64,000 nucleotides of DNA from Bradyrhizobium xenonodulans (GCF_027594865.1 NZ_CP089391.1:4308501-4372500); one strand, 5' to 3'. Shown: positions 32,201 to 42,185, counted from the first letter of the stretch. Numbers and translations are program-made. The notes: generated by a model not told the origin, from the sequence alone.

Positions 32201-34099
32201 ATGCTTCGAGGAATGCGCAAGGCCTCATCAAACTGGCTCGGCAAGACCATCATGGCCATCGTGATGGGCGTGTTGATCATCAGTTTCGGCATTTGGGGCA
32301 TCGCCGACATCTTCAAGGGCTTTGGGCAGTCCACGGTCGCCAAGGTCGGCGGCACCGAGATTTCGCTGAACGAGTTCCGCCAGATCTACACCGACCGCCT
32401 CCAGCAGATCGGCCGCCAGTTCGGCCGGCCGCTGACGCCCGACCAGGCCCGTGCCTTCGGTCTCGACCGCCAGGTGCTGCAGCAGACGATCGCGGAGGCC
32501 GCGCTCGACGAAGAGGCACGCCGGCTCGGGCTCGGGCAGTCCGACGAACAGATCCGCCAGTTCATCATGAGCGACCCCAACTTCAAGGGTGTCGGCGGCA
32601 GCTTCGATGCGAACCGCTTCCAGTCCGTGATCCGCAATTTCGGCTACACCGAGCAGCGCTACGTCTCCGAGCAGCGCAAGGTGTCGCTGCGCCGGCAGAT
32701 CACCGGCACGATCGGCGCCGGCCTGGAGCCGCCAAAGGCGATGATCGACGTGCTGACGCGCTTTCAGAACGAGCAGCGCGCGCTCGAATTCGTCAAGCTC
32801 GACGCCGCGCAGGCAGGCCAGATCGACGCTCCCTCGCCCGAAGCGCTCGCCGCCTATTTCGAGGATCACAAGGTCCAGTTCCGCGCGCCCGAATATCGCA
32901 AGATCTCCTTCGTCGTGGTCTCGCCGGAAGAGATCGGCAAATGGTCCGAGGTCTCGGACGAGGACGCCAGGAAGGCGTTCGATCAGCGCAAGGACCGGCT
33001 CGGCACCCCGGAGAAGCGACAGATCCGGCAACTCGTGTTTCCCAACGCCACCGAGGCGCAGGCCGCGCGCGAGCGTCTTGCCGGCGGAATGTCGTTCGAG
33101 GACCTCGGCAAGGAGCGCGGGCTGAGCGCGTCCGACGTCGACCTCGGGCTCGTGACCAAATCCTCGCTCGATGCCGCGGTCGGAACTGCCGCCTTCGCGC
33201 TGCCCGCGGGCGAGATCAGCCAGCCGATCCAGGGCGCTCTCGGCACCTCGATCGTCAAGGTCGACAAGATCGAGCCGGGCAAGGAAGCTGAATACGCCAG
33301 CCTTGCCGGCGACATCAAGCGCGAGATCGCCACCGAGCGCGCGCGCGTCAAGGTCGCCGATCTCCGCGACAAGATGGAAGACGAGCGCGGCGGCGGCGCC
33401 AGCGTGATCGACGCGGCACAGAAGCTCGGCCTCGCTGCCGTGACCATCGACGCCGTCGACCGCTCCGGCCGCGCTCCGAACGGCCAGCCCGTCTCCAGCG
33501 TCCCGCAGGGCCTCGACGTCGTGTCGCAGGCCTTCAACACCGATGTCGGCGTCGACAACGACTCGATCTCGTTCAAGGGCGGCTACGTCTGGTACGACGT
33601 GCTCGCCATCACGCCCTCGCGCGACCGCAATCTCGACGAGGTCCGCGACCAAGTCGAGGCGCGCTGGCGCCAGGATCAGATCGCGGCCAAGCTGAAGACC
33701 AAGGCGACCGAGATGGTGCAGAAGCTCGAAGCAGGCGGCAAGCTCGCTGACGAGGCCGCCGCGATCAACGCCAAGGTCGAGACCGCGAGCGGCTTCAAGC
33801 GCGACGACTCACCCGCCGGCGTGCCCGCCAACGTCGTCTCGGCCACCTTCCGCACCGCCAAGGACGGGGTCGGACAGACCGCCGTCAACGGCGGCAGCGA
33901 GGTGATCGTGTTCCGCGTCACCGACATCGTCGAGCCCGCGGCCGACGCCGCGTCCGACGCGGTGAAGAAGCTGAAGGACAGCCTCGACCGCGCGCTGACC
34001 GACGAGCAGGTCGCCTCCTATGTCAGCAAGCTTCAAACCGACATCGGGACCACCATTAATCAGGCCGCCTTCGCGCAGGTGACCGGCGCGAACCAGTGA
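32201..34099 (+). CDS. ppiD: membrane-anchored peptidyl-prolyl isomerase (PpiD/SurA-like)
   Basis: This 632-aa envelope folding factor has a short cytoplasmic N-terminus, one membrane helix (TIMAIVMGVLIISFGIWGIADIF), then a SurA-N-like chaperone domain (about 35-160). A parvulin-type rotamase domain follows at about 260-370 (EKRQIRQLVFPNATEAQAARERL; LGLVTKSSLDAAVGTAAFAL), then a second region of similar size. I used ATG 32201; a TTG nine bases upstream is possible. It heads the ppiD-trpD-trpC-moaC run on the plus strand. Confidence 0.93.
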   Translation: MLRGMRKASSNWLGKTIMAIVMGVLIISFGIWGIADIFKGFGQSTVAKVGGTEISLNEFRQIYTDRLQQIGRQFGRPLTPDQARAFGLDRQVLQQTIAEAALDEEARRLGLGQSDEQIRQFIMSDPNFKGVGGSFDANRFQSVIRNFGYTEQRYVSEQRKVSLRRQITGTIGAGLEPPKAMIDVLTRFQNEQRALEFVKLDAAQAGQIDAPSPEALAAYFEDHKVQFRAPEYRKISFVVVSPEEIGKWSEVSDEDARKAFDQRKDRLGTPEKRQIRQLVFPNATEAQAARERLAGGMSFEDLGKERGLSASDVDLGLVTKSSLDAAVGTAAFALPAGEISQPIQGALGTSIVKVDKIEPGKEAEYASLAGDIKREIATERARVKVADLRDKMEDERGGGASVIDAAQKLGLAAVTIDAVDRSGRAPNGQPVSSVPQGLDVVSQAFNTDVGVDNDSISFKGGYVWYDVLAITPSRDRNLDEVRDQVEARWRQDQIAAKLKTKATEMVQKLEAGGKLADEAAAINAKVETASGFKRDDSPAGVPANVVSATFRTAKDGVGQTAVNGGSEVIVFRVTDIVEPAADAASDAVKKLKDSLDRALTDEQVASYVSKLQTDIGTTINQAAFAQVTGANQ

Positions 34100-34113
34100 G
34101 TTGAAAGCACGCG

Positions 34114-35127
34114 ATGGACGACCTGAAATCGATCATTGGAAAAGTGGCGACCGGCGCCAGCCTGTCGCGTGAGGAAGCTGCTTCCGCCTTCGACGCCATG
34201 ATGTCCGGCGAGGCCACGCCCTCGCAGATGGGCGGCCTCCTGATGGCGCTGCGGGTCCGCGGCGAGACCGTCGACGAGATCACCGGCGCGGTTGCGGCGA
34301 TGCGCTCCAAAATGCTCACAGTCGAGGCGCCCGCGGACGCCGTCGACATCGTCGGCACCGGCGGGGACGGCTCCGGCTCGGTTAACGTCTCGACCTGCGC
34401 CGCCTTCATCGTTGCAGGCACCGGCCTGCCGGTCGCCAAGCATGGCAACCGCGCGCTGTCGTCGCGCTCGGGCGCGGCCGACGTGCTGGCCTCGCTCGGC
34501 GTGAAGATCGATCTGAGGCCCGAGCAGGTCGGCCGCTGCGTGCTCGAATGCGGCATCGGCTTCATGTTCGCCCCTGCGCATCATCCCGCCATGAAGAACG
34601 TCGGCCCGACCCGGGTCGAGCTCGCCACGCGCACGATCTTCAACTTGCTCGGCCCCCTGTCCAACCCGGCCGGCGTGAAGCGGCAAATGGTCGGCGTGTT
34701 CTCGCGGCAATGGGTGCAGCCGCTGGCGCAGGTGCTGAAGAACCTCGGCTCCGAATCCGCCTGGGTCGTCCACGGCTCCGACGGCCTCGACGAGATCACC
34801 CTCACCGGCCCGACCTTCGTCTCGGCACTCCATAATGGCGAGATCCGGAATTTCGAGATCACGCCGGAGGACGCGGGCCTCTCCCGCTGCGAGCCCGGCG
34901 CGCTGAAGGGCGGTGACGCCGACGCCAATGCGGTCGCGCTGCAGAGCGTGCTCGGCGGCAAGCCGAGCCCCTATCGCGACGTCGCGCTGATCAATGCCGC
35001 CGCCGCGCTGGTCGTGGCCGGACGCGCCAAGGATCTCAAGGAAGGTGTGGCGATCGGCGCAAAATCGCTCGACAGCGGCGCGGCAAGCGCGCGGCTGAAG
35101 CACCTGATCGCGGTCTCGAACGGCTGA
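34114..35127 (+). CDS. trpD: anthranilate phosphoribosyltransferase
   Basis: TrpD transfers phosphoribose from PRPP to anthranilate in tryptophan synthesis. The 337-aa protein has the glycine-rich PRPP motif [31 protein letters not shown] and [14 protein letters not shown]. It lies 14 bp after ppiD and 7 bp before trpC, so the genes are an operon. No Trp leader peptide or attenuator is visible upstream; trpE/trpG are elsewhere. Confidence 0.98.
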   Translation: MDDLKSIIGKVATGASLSREEAASAFDAMMSGEATPSQMGGLLMALRVRGETVDEITGAVAAMRSKMLTVEAPADAVDIVGTGGDGSGSVNVSTCAAFIVAGTGLPVAKHGNRALSSRSGAADVLASLGVKIDLRPEQVGRCVLECGIGFMFAPAHHPAMKNVGPTRVELATRTIFNLLGPLSNPAGVKRQMVGVFSRQWVQPLAQVLKNLGSESAWVVHGSDGLDEITLTGPTFVSALHNGEIRNFEITPEDAGLSRCEPGALKGGDADANAVALQSVLGGKPSPYRDVALINAAAALVVAGRAKDLKEGVAIGAKSLDSGAASARLKHLIAVSNG

Positions 35128-35134
35128 GCCTGAC

Positions 35135-35956
35135 ATGTCGGATATCCTGACCAAGATCGAAGCCTACAAGCGCGAAGAGATCGCCGCCGCGAGGCGCGCG
35201 CAGCCGCTGTCGGACGTCGAGGCCAAGGCCAAGGCACAAGCCGCACCGCGCGGCTTCGCGCGCGCGATCAAGACTAAGCACGCCAAGGGCGACTACGCGC
35301 TGATCGCCGAGGTCAAGAAAGCCTCGCCGTCGAAAGGGCTGATCCGCGCCGATTTCGATCCGCCGCTGCTCGCCAAGGCCTATGAGGCCGGCGGCGCGGC
35401 CTGCCTGTCGGTGCTGACCGACACGCCGTCGTTCCAGGGCCATCTCGACTTCATGGTGGCGGCACGCGCGGCAACCTCGCTGCCGGTGCTGCGCAAGGAC
35501 TTCATGTTCGACACCTATCAGGTGACCGAAGCGCGCGCGCATGGCGCCGACTGCATCCTGATCATCATGGCCGCGCTCGACGATGCCACCGCCAAAGACC
35601 TCGAAGACGCCGCCCTTGCCTACGGCATGGACGTGCTGATCGAGATCCACGACCGCGCCGAGCTCGACCGGGCGCTGAAGCTGCGTTCACCGATGATCGG
35701 CGTCAACAACCGCAACTTACGCACCTTCGAGACCACGCTCGCGACCAGCGAGACGCTGGCGCCGCTGATCCCCGCGGACCGGCTGATGGTCGGCGAGAGC
35801 GGCATCTTCACGCCCGCCGATCTCGCCCGGCTCGAGCGTGTCGGCATGTCGACCTTTCTGGTCGGCGAGAGCCTGATGCGGCAGGCCGATATTACCGCCG
35901 CCACGCGCACCTTGCTCACGCGCGAACCAACGGCCCGCGCCGCGGGCACGCGCTGA
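35135..35956 (+). CDS. trpC: indole-3-glycerol phosphate synthase
   Basis: TrpC closes the indole ring from CdRP. The 273-aa TIM barrel has the N-terminal [15 protein letters not shown], the catalytic region [31 protein letters not shown] and the C-terminal [12 protein letters not shown]. It is monofunctional: no TrpF domain follows. It is followed one base later by moaC, indicating translational coupling of Trp and molybdopterin genes, as in other alphaproteobacteria. Confidence 0.98.
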   Translation: MSDILTKIEAYKREEIAAARRAQPLSDVEAKAKAQAAPRGFARAIKTKHAKGDYALIAEVKKASPSKGLIRADFDPPLLAKAYEAGGAACLSVLTDTPSFQGHLDFMVAARAATSLPVLRKDFMFDTYQVTEARAHGADCILIIMAALDDATAKDLEDAALAYGMDVLIEIHDRAELDRALKLRSPMIGVNNRNLRTFETTLATSETLAPLIPADRLMVGESGIFTPADLARLERVGMSTFLVGESLMRQADITAATRTLLTREPTARAAGTR

Positions 35957-35957
35957 C

Positions 35958-36473
35958 ATGGCGCGCAAGTCGACGACGCCAAAGCCATCGAAAAAGGCCG
36001 GCCCCGCCCTCACCCATATCGGCGCCTCCGGCGAGGCGCGCATGGTCGACGTATCGGAGAAGCCCGCCACCGAACGGCTTGCGGTCGCCGAAGGCCGTGT
36101 CATCATGACCAAAGCGACGCTTGATCTGATCGTCTCGGGCAACGCCAAGAAGGGCGACGTGCTCGGCACCGCACGCATCGCCGGCATCATGGCCGCCAAG
36201 CGCACCTCGGAGCTGATCCCGCTCTGTCATCCGCTCGCACTGTCGAAGGTCACGGTCGACATCGCGCCCGACGCAAAGCTGCCGGGCTGCCTCGTTCGCG
36301 CCAGCGTGAAGGTGACGGGGCCGACCGGCGTCGAAATGGAGGCGCTCACGGCCGTCTCGGTCGCCTGTCTCACCATCTACGACATGATCAAGGCGGTGGA
36401 ACGCGGCGTGCGCATCGAGGGCATCCATCTCGTCGAGAAACTCGGCGGCAAGTCCGGCCACTATCGGGCCTGA
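35958..36473 (+). CDS. moaC: cyclic pyranopterin monophosphate synthase
   Basis: MoaC acts with MoaA to make cyclic pyranopterin monophosphate for molybdenum cofactor. The 171-aa protein contains the conserved [13 protein letters not shown] and [21 protein letters not shown] motifs. It begins one base after trpC. In relatives moeA usually follows directly; here moeA is about 9 kb away at 45384. It converges with the small pilin gene. Confidence 0.98.
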   Translation: MARKSTTPKPSKKAGPALTHIGASGEARMVDVSEKPATERLAVAEGRVIMTKATLDLIVSGNAKKGDVLGTARIAGIMAAKRTSELIPLCHPLALSKVTVDIAPDAKLPGCLVRASVKVTGPTGVEMEALTAVSVACLTIYDMIKAVERGVRIEGIHLVEKLGGKSGHYRA

Positions 36474-36480
36474 GCGCGCC

Positions 36481-36645
36481 TCACTTCAGCGAAGAGCTGA
36501 TCGACCCGAATTTCGCACTGAGCTTGCTGCCCATGCCGTTCACGACGGTGATGATCGCAAGCGCGATGCCCGCTGCGATCAGCCCGTATTCGATTGCGGT
36601 TGCGCCGGACTCGTCGGCGAGGAAATTCTTCAAAGCGTTCTTCAT
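36481..36645 (-). CDS. Flp-family type IVb pilin (orphan)
   Basis: This 54-aa pilin precursor reads MKNALKNFLADESGATAIEYG followed by a hydrophobic helix (LIAAGIALAIITVVNGMG) and a short polar tail. The G-ATAIEYGLI sequence is the Flp prepilin cleavage and assembly motif, with Glu at +5 of the mature pilin. GAAAGGA precedes the ATG. Flp pilins form tad pili used for surface adhesion, but no cpa/tad genes are in the window, so this copy is an orphan. It converges with moaC. Confidence 0.9.
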   Translation of the reverse strand: MKNALKNFLADESGATAIEYGLIAAGIALAIITVVNGMGSKLSAKFGSISSSLK

Positions 36646-36958
36646 GACCAGCGTCCTTTCTGCGTCGTTGCGGAGACGCTCGCAATCCGTGTGCCAATGC
36701 GGCTTTGAGGATCACCAACACCTTAGATGGTTAAGCTCTGGTTGATCATCGCGATGGCCGGCAGGAATTGACCGGCATCGCGGCAGCCTGCGGCAATTCC
36801 TGCATGCCGCCCGTCCCGGGCGTCGATCGCTTTTGATCATTGGCGTTCATGTTGCATTAACTGCGCTTCCTAACTTTGCTTCCACACCGCTCCCGTAAAC
36901 CAACGGATGCTTTCGGGGCCAGGAATTGACCCTGACGTGTGTCCGGCAATGAACCAGC
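36646..36958. other. intergenic region with repeated GGAATT half-sites
   Basis: This 313-bp divergent gap between the pilin and the GGDEF-EAL gene contains no ORF I would call. It does contain a perfect inverted repeat, GCAGGAATTG (36761-36770) and CAATTCCTGC (36794-36803), separated by 23 bp. A direct copy of the 12-mer CAGGAATTGACC occurs at 36762-36773 and again at 36920-36931, just before the GGDEF-EAL start. Regulatory sites are possible. Confidence 0.45.
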
Positions 36959-39679
36959 ATGACGATGAAATTCGGCAGTCGCCTCTTTGACCAGGCCTTC
37001 GTGCGCAGCGGACCGGTCCGCTGGCTGGTGGCGGGCGGCACGCTGCTGATCGCCGCGATCGCCATCGGCTCGGTCCTGATGGCGCAGAATTTCCGGGAGC
37101 GCGCGCTGCGCAACAGCGGACGCGAGCTGGAAAACACCGTGCTGCTGCTCGCCCATCATTTCGACCAGCAATTGCAGGATTTCGCGGTCATCCAGAAGGA
37201 TTTCGTCGACTACGCGCGTTCGTCCGGCGTAGCCAGCGCGGAGGATTTCCGCAGGCGCCTCTCCGGCCAGGACATCCACCGGATGCTGCGTTCGAAGATC
37301 GAGGCTCTGCCTTACATCGGCGGCGTCAATGTCATCGACGCCGACGGCAATCTGATCAATTCGTCGACGGCCTGGCCTGCGCCGAAAGTGAACGTGGCCG
37401 ACCGCGCCTATTTTCGCACCTTCAAATACGACCCCTACTCACCAGACGTGCTGATCGAGCCGCTGCACAGCCGGATCTCCGGCGAGTGGACGATCCTGAT
37501 CGTGCGCAGGATCGTCGGACCGAACGGCGAATTCATGGGCGTGGTCGGACGCGGCATCGAGCCGGCCAATTTCGAGAAATTCTTCGAGACCGTCGTGCTC
37601 GGCGAAGGCGCAACGATCTCCATGCTGCATCGCGACGGCACCCTGCTCGCCCGCTATCCCCATTCCAGCGAATTGATGGGCAGGAATTTCAAGACCGGCC
37701 CGTTCGCGCATCAGAGGGTCTTCGGGCTCGACCATTTCGCCGGGCGCTTCATCAGTCCGCTCGACGGCGACGACCGGCTGATCTCCTCGCGCGCGCTGCC
37801 CCACTTCCCGATCCTGATGATGGCCACTACGACGCGCGCGGCCGCCCTGACCGACTGGCGCGAGCAGATCGGCATGCTGATCTCGGTCGCCGGCGCCTCC
37901 GCGCTCGCCATCGCGGGCGTGCTGATCGCGATCGTGCGCAAGCTGCTGGAGCAGCACCGCGCCTCCCGCGAACGGCTGACGCTGGAGAAGCTGCGCCTCG
38001 ACCGCGCCGTCAACAACATGACGCAAGGCCTTTTGCTGTTCGACGCCGAGCAGCGGCTCGTGGTCTGCAACCAGCGCTACATCGAGATCTACGGACTGTC
38101 GGCCGAGGTCGTGAAGCCCGGCTCCAGCTTCCACGACATCATCGCCCATCGCAAGGCGACGGGCTCGTTCACCGGCGACGTCGACAATTACGTGACGCGC
38201 GTACTGCACGACATCCATGTGCGCAACTCCATGGTGGTCAGCACCTCTGACGGCCGTTCGATCCAGATTCTCAACGAACCGCTCGCCGACGGCGGCTGGG
38301 TTGCGACCCACGAAGACATCACCGAGCGCCGGCGCATCGAGGAGCGCATCACCCATCTCGCCCATTTCGATGCTCTGACCGACCTGCCCAACCGCGCCCT
38401 GTTCCACGAGCATCTGCGCGACGCGCTGGCCGCCATCGCCCCCGGGCAGGAGCTCGCGGTGCACTACATCGACATCGACGAATTCAAGGGCGTCAACGAC
38501 GCGCTCGGCCATCTCGTCGGTGACGAGCTGTTGAAATCGGTAGCGCAGACTCTGCGCCATTGCGCGGGTCCGGCGGACTTCGTGGCGCGGCTCGGCGGCG
38601 ACGAATTCGCCATCGTGCAGGGCGCGGTGACGTCGCTGGAGCAGGTCAGCGACCTCGTCGCACGGGTGTTCGAGGCCATCCGCACACCGTTCGACTGCAT
38701 GGGCCATCATCTCACCACCGACGCCAGCATCGGCATTGCGCTGGCGCCGGAACACGGCACGGCGCTCGACCAGATCCTGAAGAACGCGGACATGGCGATG
38801 TACGCCGCCAAGGCCGCCGGACGCCGGACCTATCGCTTCTTCGAGCCGGAGATGGATGCCAAGGTGCACGAGCGCAGGCAGCTCGAGATCGACCTGCGCC
38901 ACGCCATCGCCCATGGTGGGCTCGAAGTCTATTACCAGCCCTGCCTCAGTCTGAAGGACGACCGCATCACCGGCTGCGAGGCGCTGGTGCGCTGGCGCCA
39001 TTCCGAGCGCGGCATGGTCTCGCCGGCCGAATTCATCCCGATCGCCGAGGACACCGGCCTGATCAACGAGATCGGCGAATGGGTGCTGGCGACCGCCTGC
39101 CGGGACGCAGCGAGCTGGCCCGACGACATCCGCCTCGCGGTCAACGTCTCGCCGGTGCAGTTCAAGAGCGGCACGCTGGCACTGAAGATCATGGCCGCGC
39201 TCGCCGCATCCAACTTGCCGGCAAGCCGGCTCGAGCTCGAGATCACCGAAGCCGTGCTGATCCGCGACGACGACACGGCATTGGCGATCCTGCACCAGCT
39301 CCGCGCCATCGGCGTGCGCATCGCGCTCGACGATTTCGGCACCGGCTACTCGTCGCTGAGCTATCTGCACCGCTTCCCGTTCGACAAGATCAAGATCGAC
39401 CGCTGCTTCGTCAACGACATCGCTGGCCCCGACGGCTCCGCCAGCATCGTCCAGGCCGTGGTCAATCTGGCAACGGCCCGCCGCATGACCACCACGGCCG
39501 AGGGCGTCGAAACCGAGGAGCAGCAGCGCCTGCTCCGCGCGCTCGGCTGCTCCGAGATGCAGGGCTATCTGTTCAGCGCAGCGAAGCCCGCCGACAAGAT
39601 GCTGGAGCTGTTCGCGCTGCATCGCAGCCGTCTGGCCCGGCGCGAAGGCGCGGAGAGCCTCCGCCGCGAGGCAGGCTAG
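36959..39679 (+). CDS. bifunctional-architecture GGDEF-EAL protein with periplasmic sensor and PAS domain
   Basis: This 906-aa cyclic-di-GMP enzyme candidate has an N-terminal membrane helix (WLVAGGTLLIAAIAIGSVLM), a periplasmic dCache-like sensor (about 50-300) and a second helix (MLISVAGASALAIAGVLIAIV). A PAS domain follows (about 345-455: AVNNMTQGLLLFDAEQRLVVCN), then GGDEF (RLGGDEFAIV intact) and EAL (CEALVRW and DDFGTGYSSLSYLHRFP intact). Both catalytic signatures are present, so either synthesis or hydrolysis is possible. It lies divergent to the Flp pilin gene, a suggestive pairing with surface attachment. Confidence 0.95.
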   Translation: MTMKFGSRLFDQAFVRSGPVRWLVAGGTLLIAAIAIGSVLMAQNFRERALRNSGRELENTVLLLAHHFDQQLQDFAVIQKDFVDYARSSGVASAEDFRRRLSGQDIHRMLRSKIEALPYIGGVNVIDADGNLINSSTAWPAPKVNVADRAYFRTFKYDPYSPDVLIEPLHSRISGEWTILIVRRIVGPNGEFMGVVGRGIEPANFEKFFETVVLGEGATISMLHRDGTLLARYPHSSELMGRNFKTGPFAHQRVFGLDHFAGRFISPLDGDDRLISSRALPHFPILMMATTTRAAALTDWREQIGMLISVAGASALAIAGVLIAIVRKLLEQHRASRERLTLEKLRLDRAVNNMTQGLLLFDAEQRLVVCNQRYIEIYGLSAEVVKPGSSFHDIIAHRKATGSFTGDVDNYVTRVLHDIHVRNSMVVSTSDGRSIQILNEPLADGGWVATHEDITERRRIEERITHLAHFDALTDLPNRALFHEHLRDALAAIAPGQELAVHYIDIDEFKGVNDALGHLVGDELLKSVAQTLRHCAGPADFVARLGGDEFAIVQGAVTSLEQVSDLVARVFEAIRTPFDCMGHHLTTDASIGIALAPEHGTALDQILKNADMAMYAAKAAGRRTYRFFEPEMDAKVHERRQLEIDLRHAIAHGGLEVYYQPCLSLKDDRITGCEALVRWRHSERGMVSPAEFIPIAEDTGLINEIGEWVLATACRDAASWPDDIRLAVNVSPVQFKSGTLALKIMAALAASNLPASRLELEITEAVLIRDDDTALAILHQLRAIGVRIALDDFGTGYSSLSYLHRFPFDKIKIDRCFVNDIAGPDGSASIVQAVVNLATARRMTTTAEGVETEEQQRLLRALGCSEMQGYLFSAAKPADKMLELFALHRSRLARREGAESLRREAG

Positions 39680-39682
39680 CTC

Positions 39683-39832
39683 TTACGGACGGGCCGATCC
39701 TTCCGGCTTGACGATAACGACCGGCCCGGATATTTCGATGCTTGCAGCTCCCGAAGCGGCGCTGCCGTAGGCGTTACCGTCATCCAACGCGTCCTTTGTC
39801 GAGAGGATCCCGGCTGGGAGTTCTCGATTCAC
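39683..39832 (-). CDS. possible small protein or gene remnant
   Basis: In the 320-bp gap after the GGDEF-EAL gene, a minus-strand frame encodes 49 aa from a GTG at 39830-39832 to a TAA at 39683. It has a protein-like sequence (DALDDGNAYGSAASGAASIEI, then SGPVVIVKPEGSARP). There is no ribosome-binding site and a stop lies shortly upstream, so it may be the 3' remnant of a longer gene. The remainder of the gap up to 40000 holds nothing else I can support. Confidence 0.25.
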   Translation of the reverse strand: MNRELPAGILSTKDALDDGNAYGSAASGAASIEISGPVVIVKPEGSARP

Positions 39833-40000
39833 GAGACGCCACGGTCATGCCCTCACTCTCCCTGTTTGCGACTGCTCATCCGTTCAAGACGTCACCTCCG
39901 GCGAAGCTGACGCGCGCCGGAATGTTTGCCGTCTTCCCCGGGTTGCCCGCCGCTGGGGTTTCCAAGGTTGCTGTGGCCTCAACTCCATTGAGAGGCGACC

Positions 40001-40756
40001 ATGAAGATGACTGGCAACACGATCCTCGTCACCGGCGCGACCAGCGGCATCGGCCGCGCGCTGGCCGAGGCTTTCCACGATCGCGGCAATCGCGTCATTG
40101 TCACGGGGCGGCGGCAGGCCCTGCTCGACCAGATCATTGCTGAACGCCCCGGCCTGATCGGCCTGCCGCTCGACCTCGACGATCCCTTCAGCCTGCTGCG
40201 CCTGTCAGCCGAGGTCCGCGCGCGCTTCCGGGGCTCAACGTGCTGGTCGCCAACGCCGGCATCTCGCGTCCGGAGGACATGACCGCGGACGGCTGGGATG
40301 CGTCGGATGCAGAAGCCACCGTCGAGACCAATATTCTCGGCGTGCTACGCATGACGGCGGCGTTTCTGCCGGTCCTGAAAGGGCAGCCGAACGCGACGAT
40401 CATGGCGACCAGCTCGAACCTCGCCTTCGTGCCCCGCGCCGACTTCCCGGCCTACTGTGCCAGCAAGGCGTTCCTGCACTCCTGGCTCCAGGCGCTGCGG
40501 CACCAGCTCCGCAAGATCCCCGGTCGAGGTGCTGGAGCTCGCACCGCCCTATGTGCAGACCGCGCTCACCGGCGCACAGCAGGCCAACGACGCGCGCGCC
40601 ATGCCGCTTGCTGCCTACATCGCGGAGGTCATGCAATTGCTGGAGCTGCGGGTTCATCCCCGCGACGAAGTGCTGGTCGAACGCGACCGCGCCCGGCGCT
40701 GGGCCGAGCGCGACGGCCGCTATGAGGCGACGTTCGCGGCGATGAACCCGAGCTGA
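40001..40756 (+). pseudogene. SDR family oxidoreductase with two frameshifts
   Basis: The sequence encodes a DltE-like short-chain dehydrogenase in three successive frames. The first (40001 to about 40230) has TGATSGIGRALAEAFHDRG. The second (to about 40515) has LVANAGISRPEDM and the YCASK active site. The third (to 40756) has VEVLELAPPYVQTAL and ends RYEATFAAMNPS. The first break fits loss of one C at TTCCGGGG, the second fits gain of one C at ATCCCCGG. Both are at C/G runs and cancel in sign, so sequencing error is as likely as true decay. GAGAGG precedes the ATG. Confidence 0.85.
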
Positions 40757-40775
40757 GACGGCGTCCCAAAACGAA

Positions 40776-40809
40776 ATCGCCCGGGAGCGACGATGCACTC
40801 CCGGGCGAT
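40776..40809. terminator. strong bidirectional terminator hairpin
   Basis: A perfect 12-bp stem (ATCGCCCGGGAG / CTCCCGGGCGAT) with a 10-nt loop lies between the convergent SDR and ctpA-type genes. On the minus strand it is followed by TTCGTTTT, which fits a Rho-independent terminator for the protease gene. Confidence 0.8.
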
Positions 40810-40847
40810 CGATATCTCGAAGTCCCAAGGCCCCGAAGTCCCAAGGC

Positions 40848-42185
40848 TTAGTTCGGCACCGCGGCCTTCGGCGCGGGCTTTGCAGCCACGGCGTTCCCAG
40901 TCTGGCCGTGCAGGAAGTCGTAGGCCGTATGCAGGGCCTTGTCGTCCTTCTCTTCGGGCGGAACGTAGGACTGCGATCCGGTCTGCTCGGTGCCGTCGGC
41001 GGCCTGCAGATGCCCGCGCATCTGGGATTCCGCCATGGTGTCCATCCGGCCCTTCAGCTCCGGCGGAATGTCCTGGAGGATCTCGATGTCGGGCGCGATG
41101 CCCTGGGCCTGGATCGAGCGGCCCGACGGCGTGTAGTAGCGCGCCGTGGTGAGCGCCAGCGCGCCGTTGCCGGCGCCGAGCGGAATGATGGTCTGCACCG
41201 AGCCCTTGCCGAACGAGCGCGTACCGATGATGGTCGCGCGCTTGTGGTCGTGCAGTGCGCCGGCCACGATCTCGGAGGCTGAAGCCGACCCGCCGTTGAC
41301 CAGAACCACCAACGGCTTGCCCTTGGTGAGGTCGCCGCCACGCGCGGTGAAACGCTGGGTCTCTTCCGGATTGCGGCCGCGGGTCGAGACGACCTCGCCG
41401 CGCGGAAGGAATGCGCTCGACACGGACACGGCCTGGTCGAGCAGTCCGCCCGGATTGTTGCGCAGGTCCACCACATAGCCGGCGAGCTTCTCCGGCGGAA
41501 CGTCCTTCGAGATCGAGGCGATCGCCTTCTTCAGGCCGTCGGTGGTCTGCTCGTTGAACGAGGTGACACGGATGTAGCCGATGTCGCCGTTCTCGACGTG
41601 GAAGCGCACCGGACGCACATGGATGATCTCGCGCTTGATCGCGACATCGAGCGGGGCGTCGGCGCCCTTGCGCACGATGGTGAGCTTGGTCTGGGTGTCG
41701 ACCGGGCCCTTCATCTTGTTGACGGCCTGCTCGAGCGTCATGCCCTGCACGGCCTCGCCGTCGATCTTGCTGATGAGGTCGCCGGACATGAGGCCCGCCT
41801 TCGAGGCCGGCGTGTCGTCGATCGGCGAGACGACCTTGACCAGGCCCTCCTCCATCGTGACCTCGATGCCGAGGCCGCCGAACTCGCCGGAGGTGGTCTC
41901 CTGCATCTCGGTCCAGGCCTTGTCGTTCATGTAGCGCGAATGCGGATCGAGCGAGGTCACCATGCCGGTGATCGCGCCCTCGATCAGCTTGGAATTGTCG
42001 GGCTTCTCGACATAGCTCGCCTTCACCCGCTCGAACACTTCGCCGAACAGATTGAGCTTGGAATAGGCATCATCCGCGCTCGCCGCCGCCCGTGCCGCCC
42101 AGACTCCGCCGTGCGGACTGGCTACCAGAAGGGTCAGACACGCTCCCGTGAGCGCGCCCAGGGGGAACAGCAGGGTTTTCCGCAT
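40848..42185 (-). CDS. ctpA: S41 family C-terminal processing peptidase
   Basis: This periplasmic PDZ protease degrades or trims C-termini of envelope proteins. I chose ATG 42183-42185 (MRKTLLFPLGALTGACLTLLVASP), a signal/anchor sequence, giving 445 aa. Domains are an N-terminal helical region (YSKLNLFGEVFERVKASYVEKPD), PDZ (IEVTMEEGLVKVVSPIDDTP) and the S41 catalytic domain with Ser in NGGSASASEIVAGAL and Lys in GTRSFGKGSVQ. The Pro/Ala/Lys-rich tail is usual. Its location between moaC and moeA is unusual. Confidence 0.92.
   Translation of the reverse strand: MRKTLLFPLGALTGACLTLLVASPHGGVWAARAAASADDAYSKLNLFGEVFERVKASYVEKPDNSKLIEGAITGMVTSLDPHSRYMNDKAWTEMQETTSGEFGGLGIEVTMEEGLVKVVSPIDDTPASKAGLMSGDLISKIDGEAVQGMTLEQAVNKMKGPVDTQTKLTIVRKGADAPLDVAIKREIIHVRPVRFHVENGDIGYIRVTSFNEQTTDGLKKAIASISKDVPPEKLAGYVVDLRNNPGGLLDQAVSVSSAFLPRGEVVSTRGRNPEETQRFTARGGDLTKGKPLVVLVNGGSASASEIVAGALHDHKRATIIGTRSFGKGSVQTIIPLGAGNGALALTTARYYTPSGRSIQAQGIAPDIEILQDIPPELKGRMDTMAESQMRGHLQAADGTEQTGSQSYVPPEEKDDKALHTAYDFLHGQTGNAVAAKPAPKAAVPN

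Noticed and set aside
37439..39622. 727-codon open frame opposite the GGDEF-EAL gene
   Set aside because: Pure antisense shadow of a gene with intact GGDEF and EAL motifs; no ribosome-binding site.
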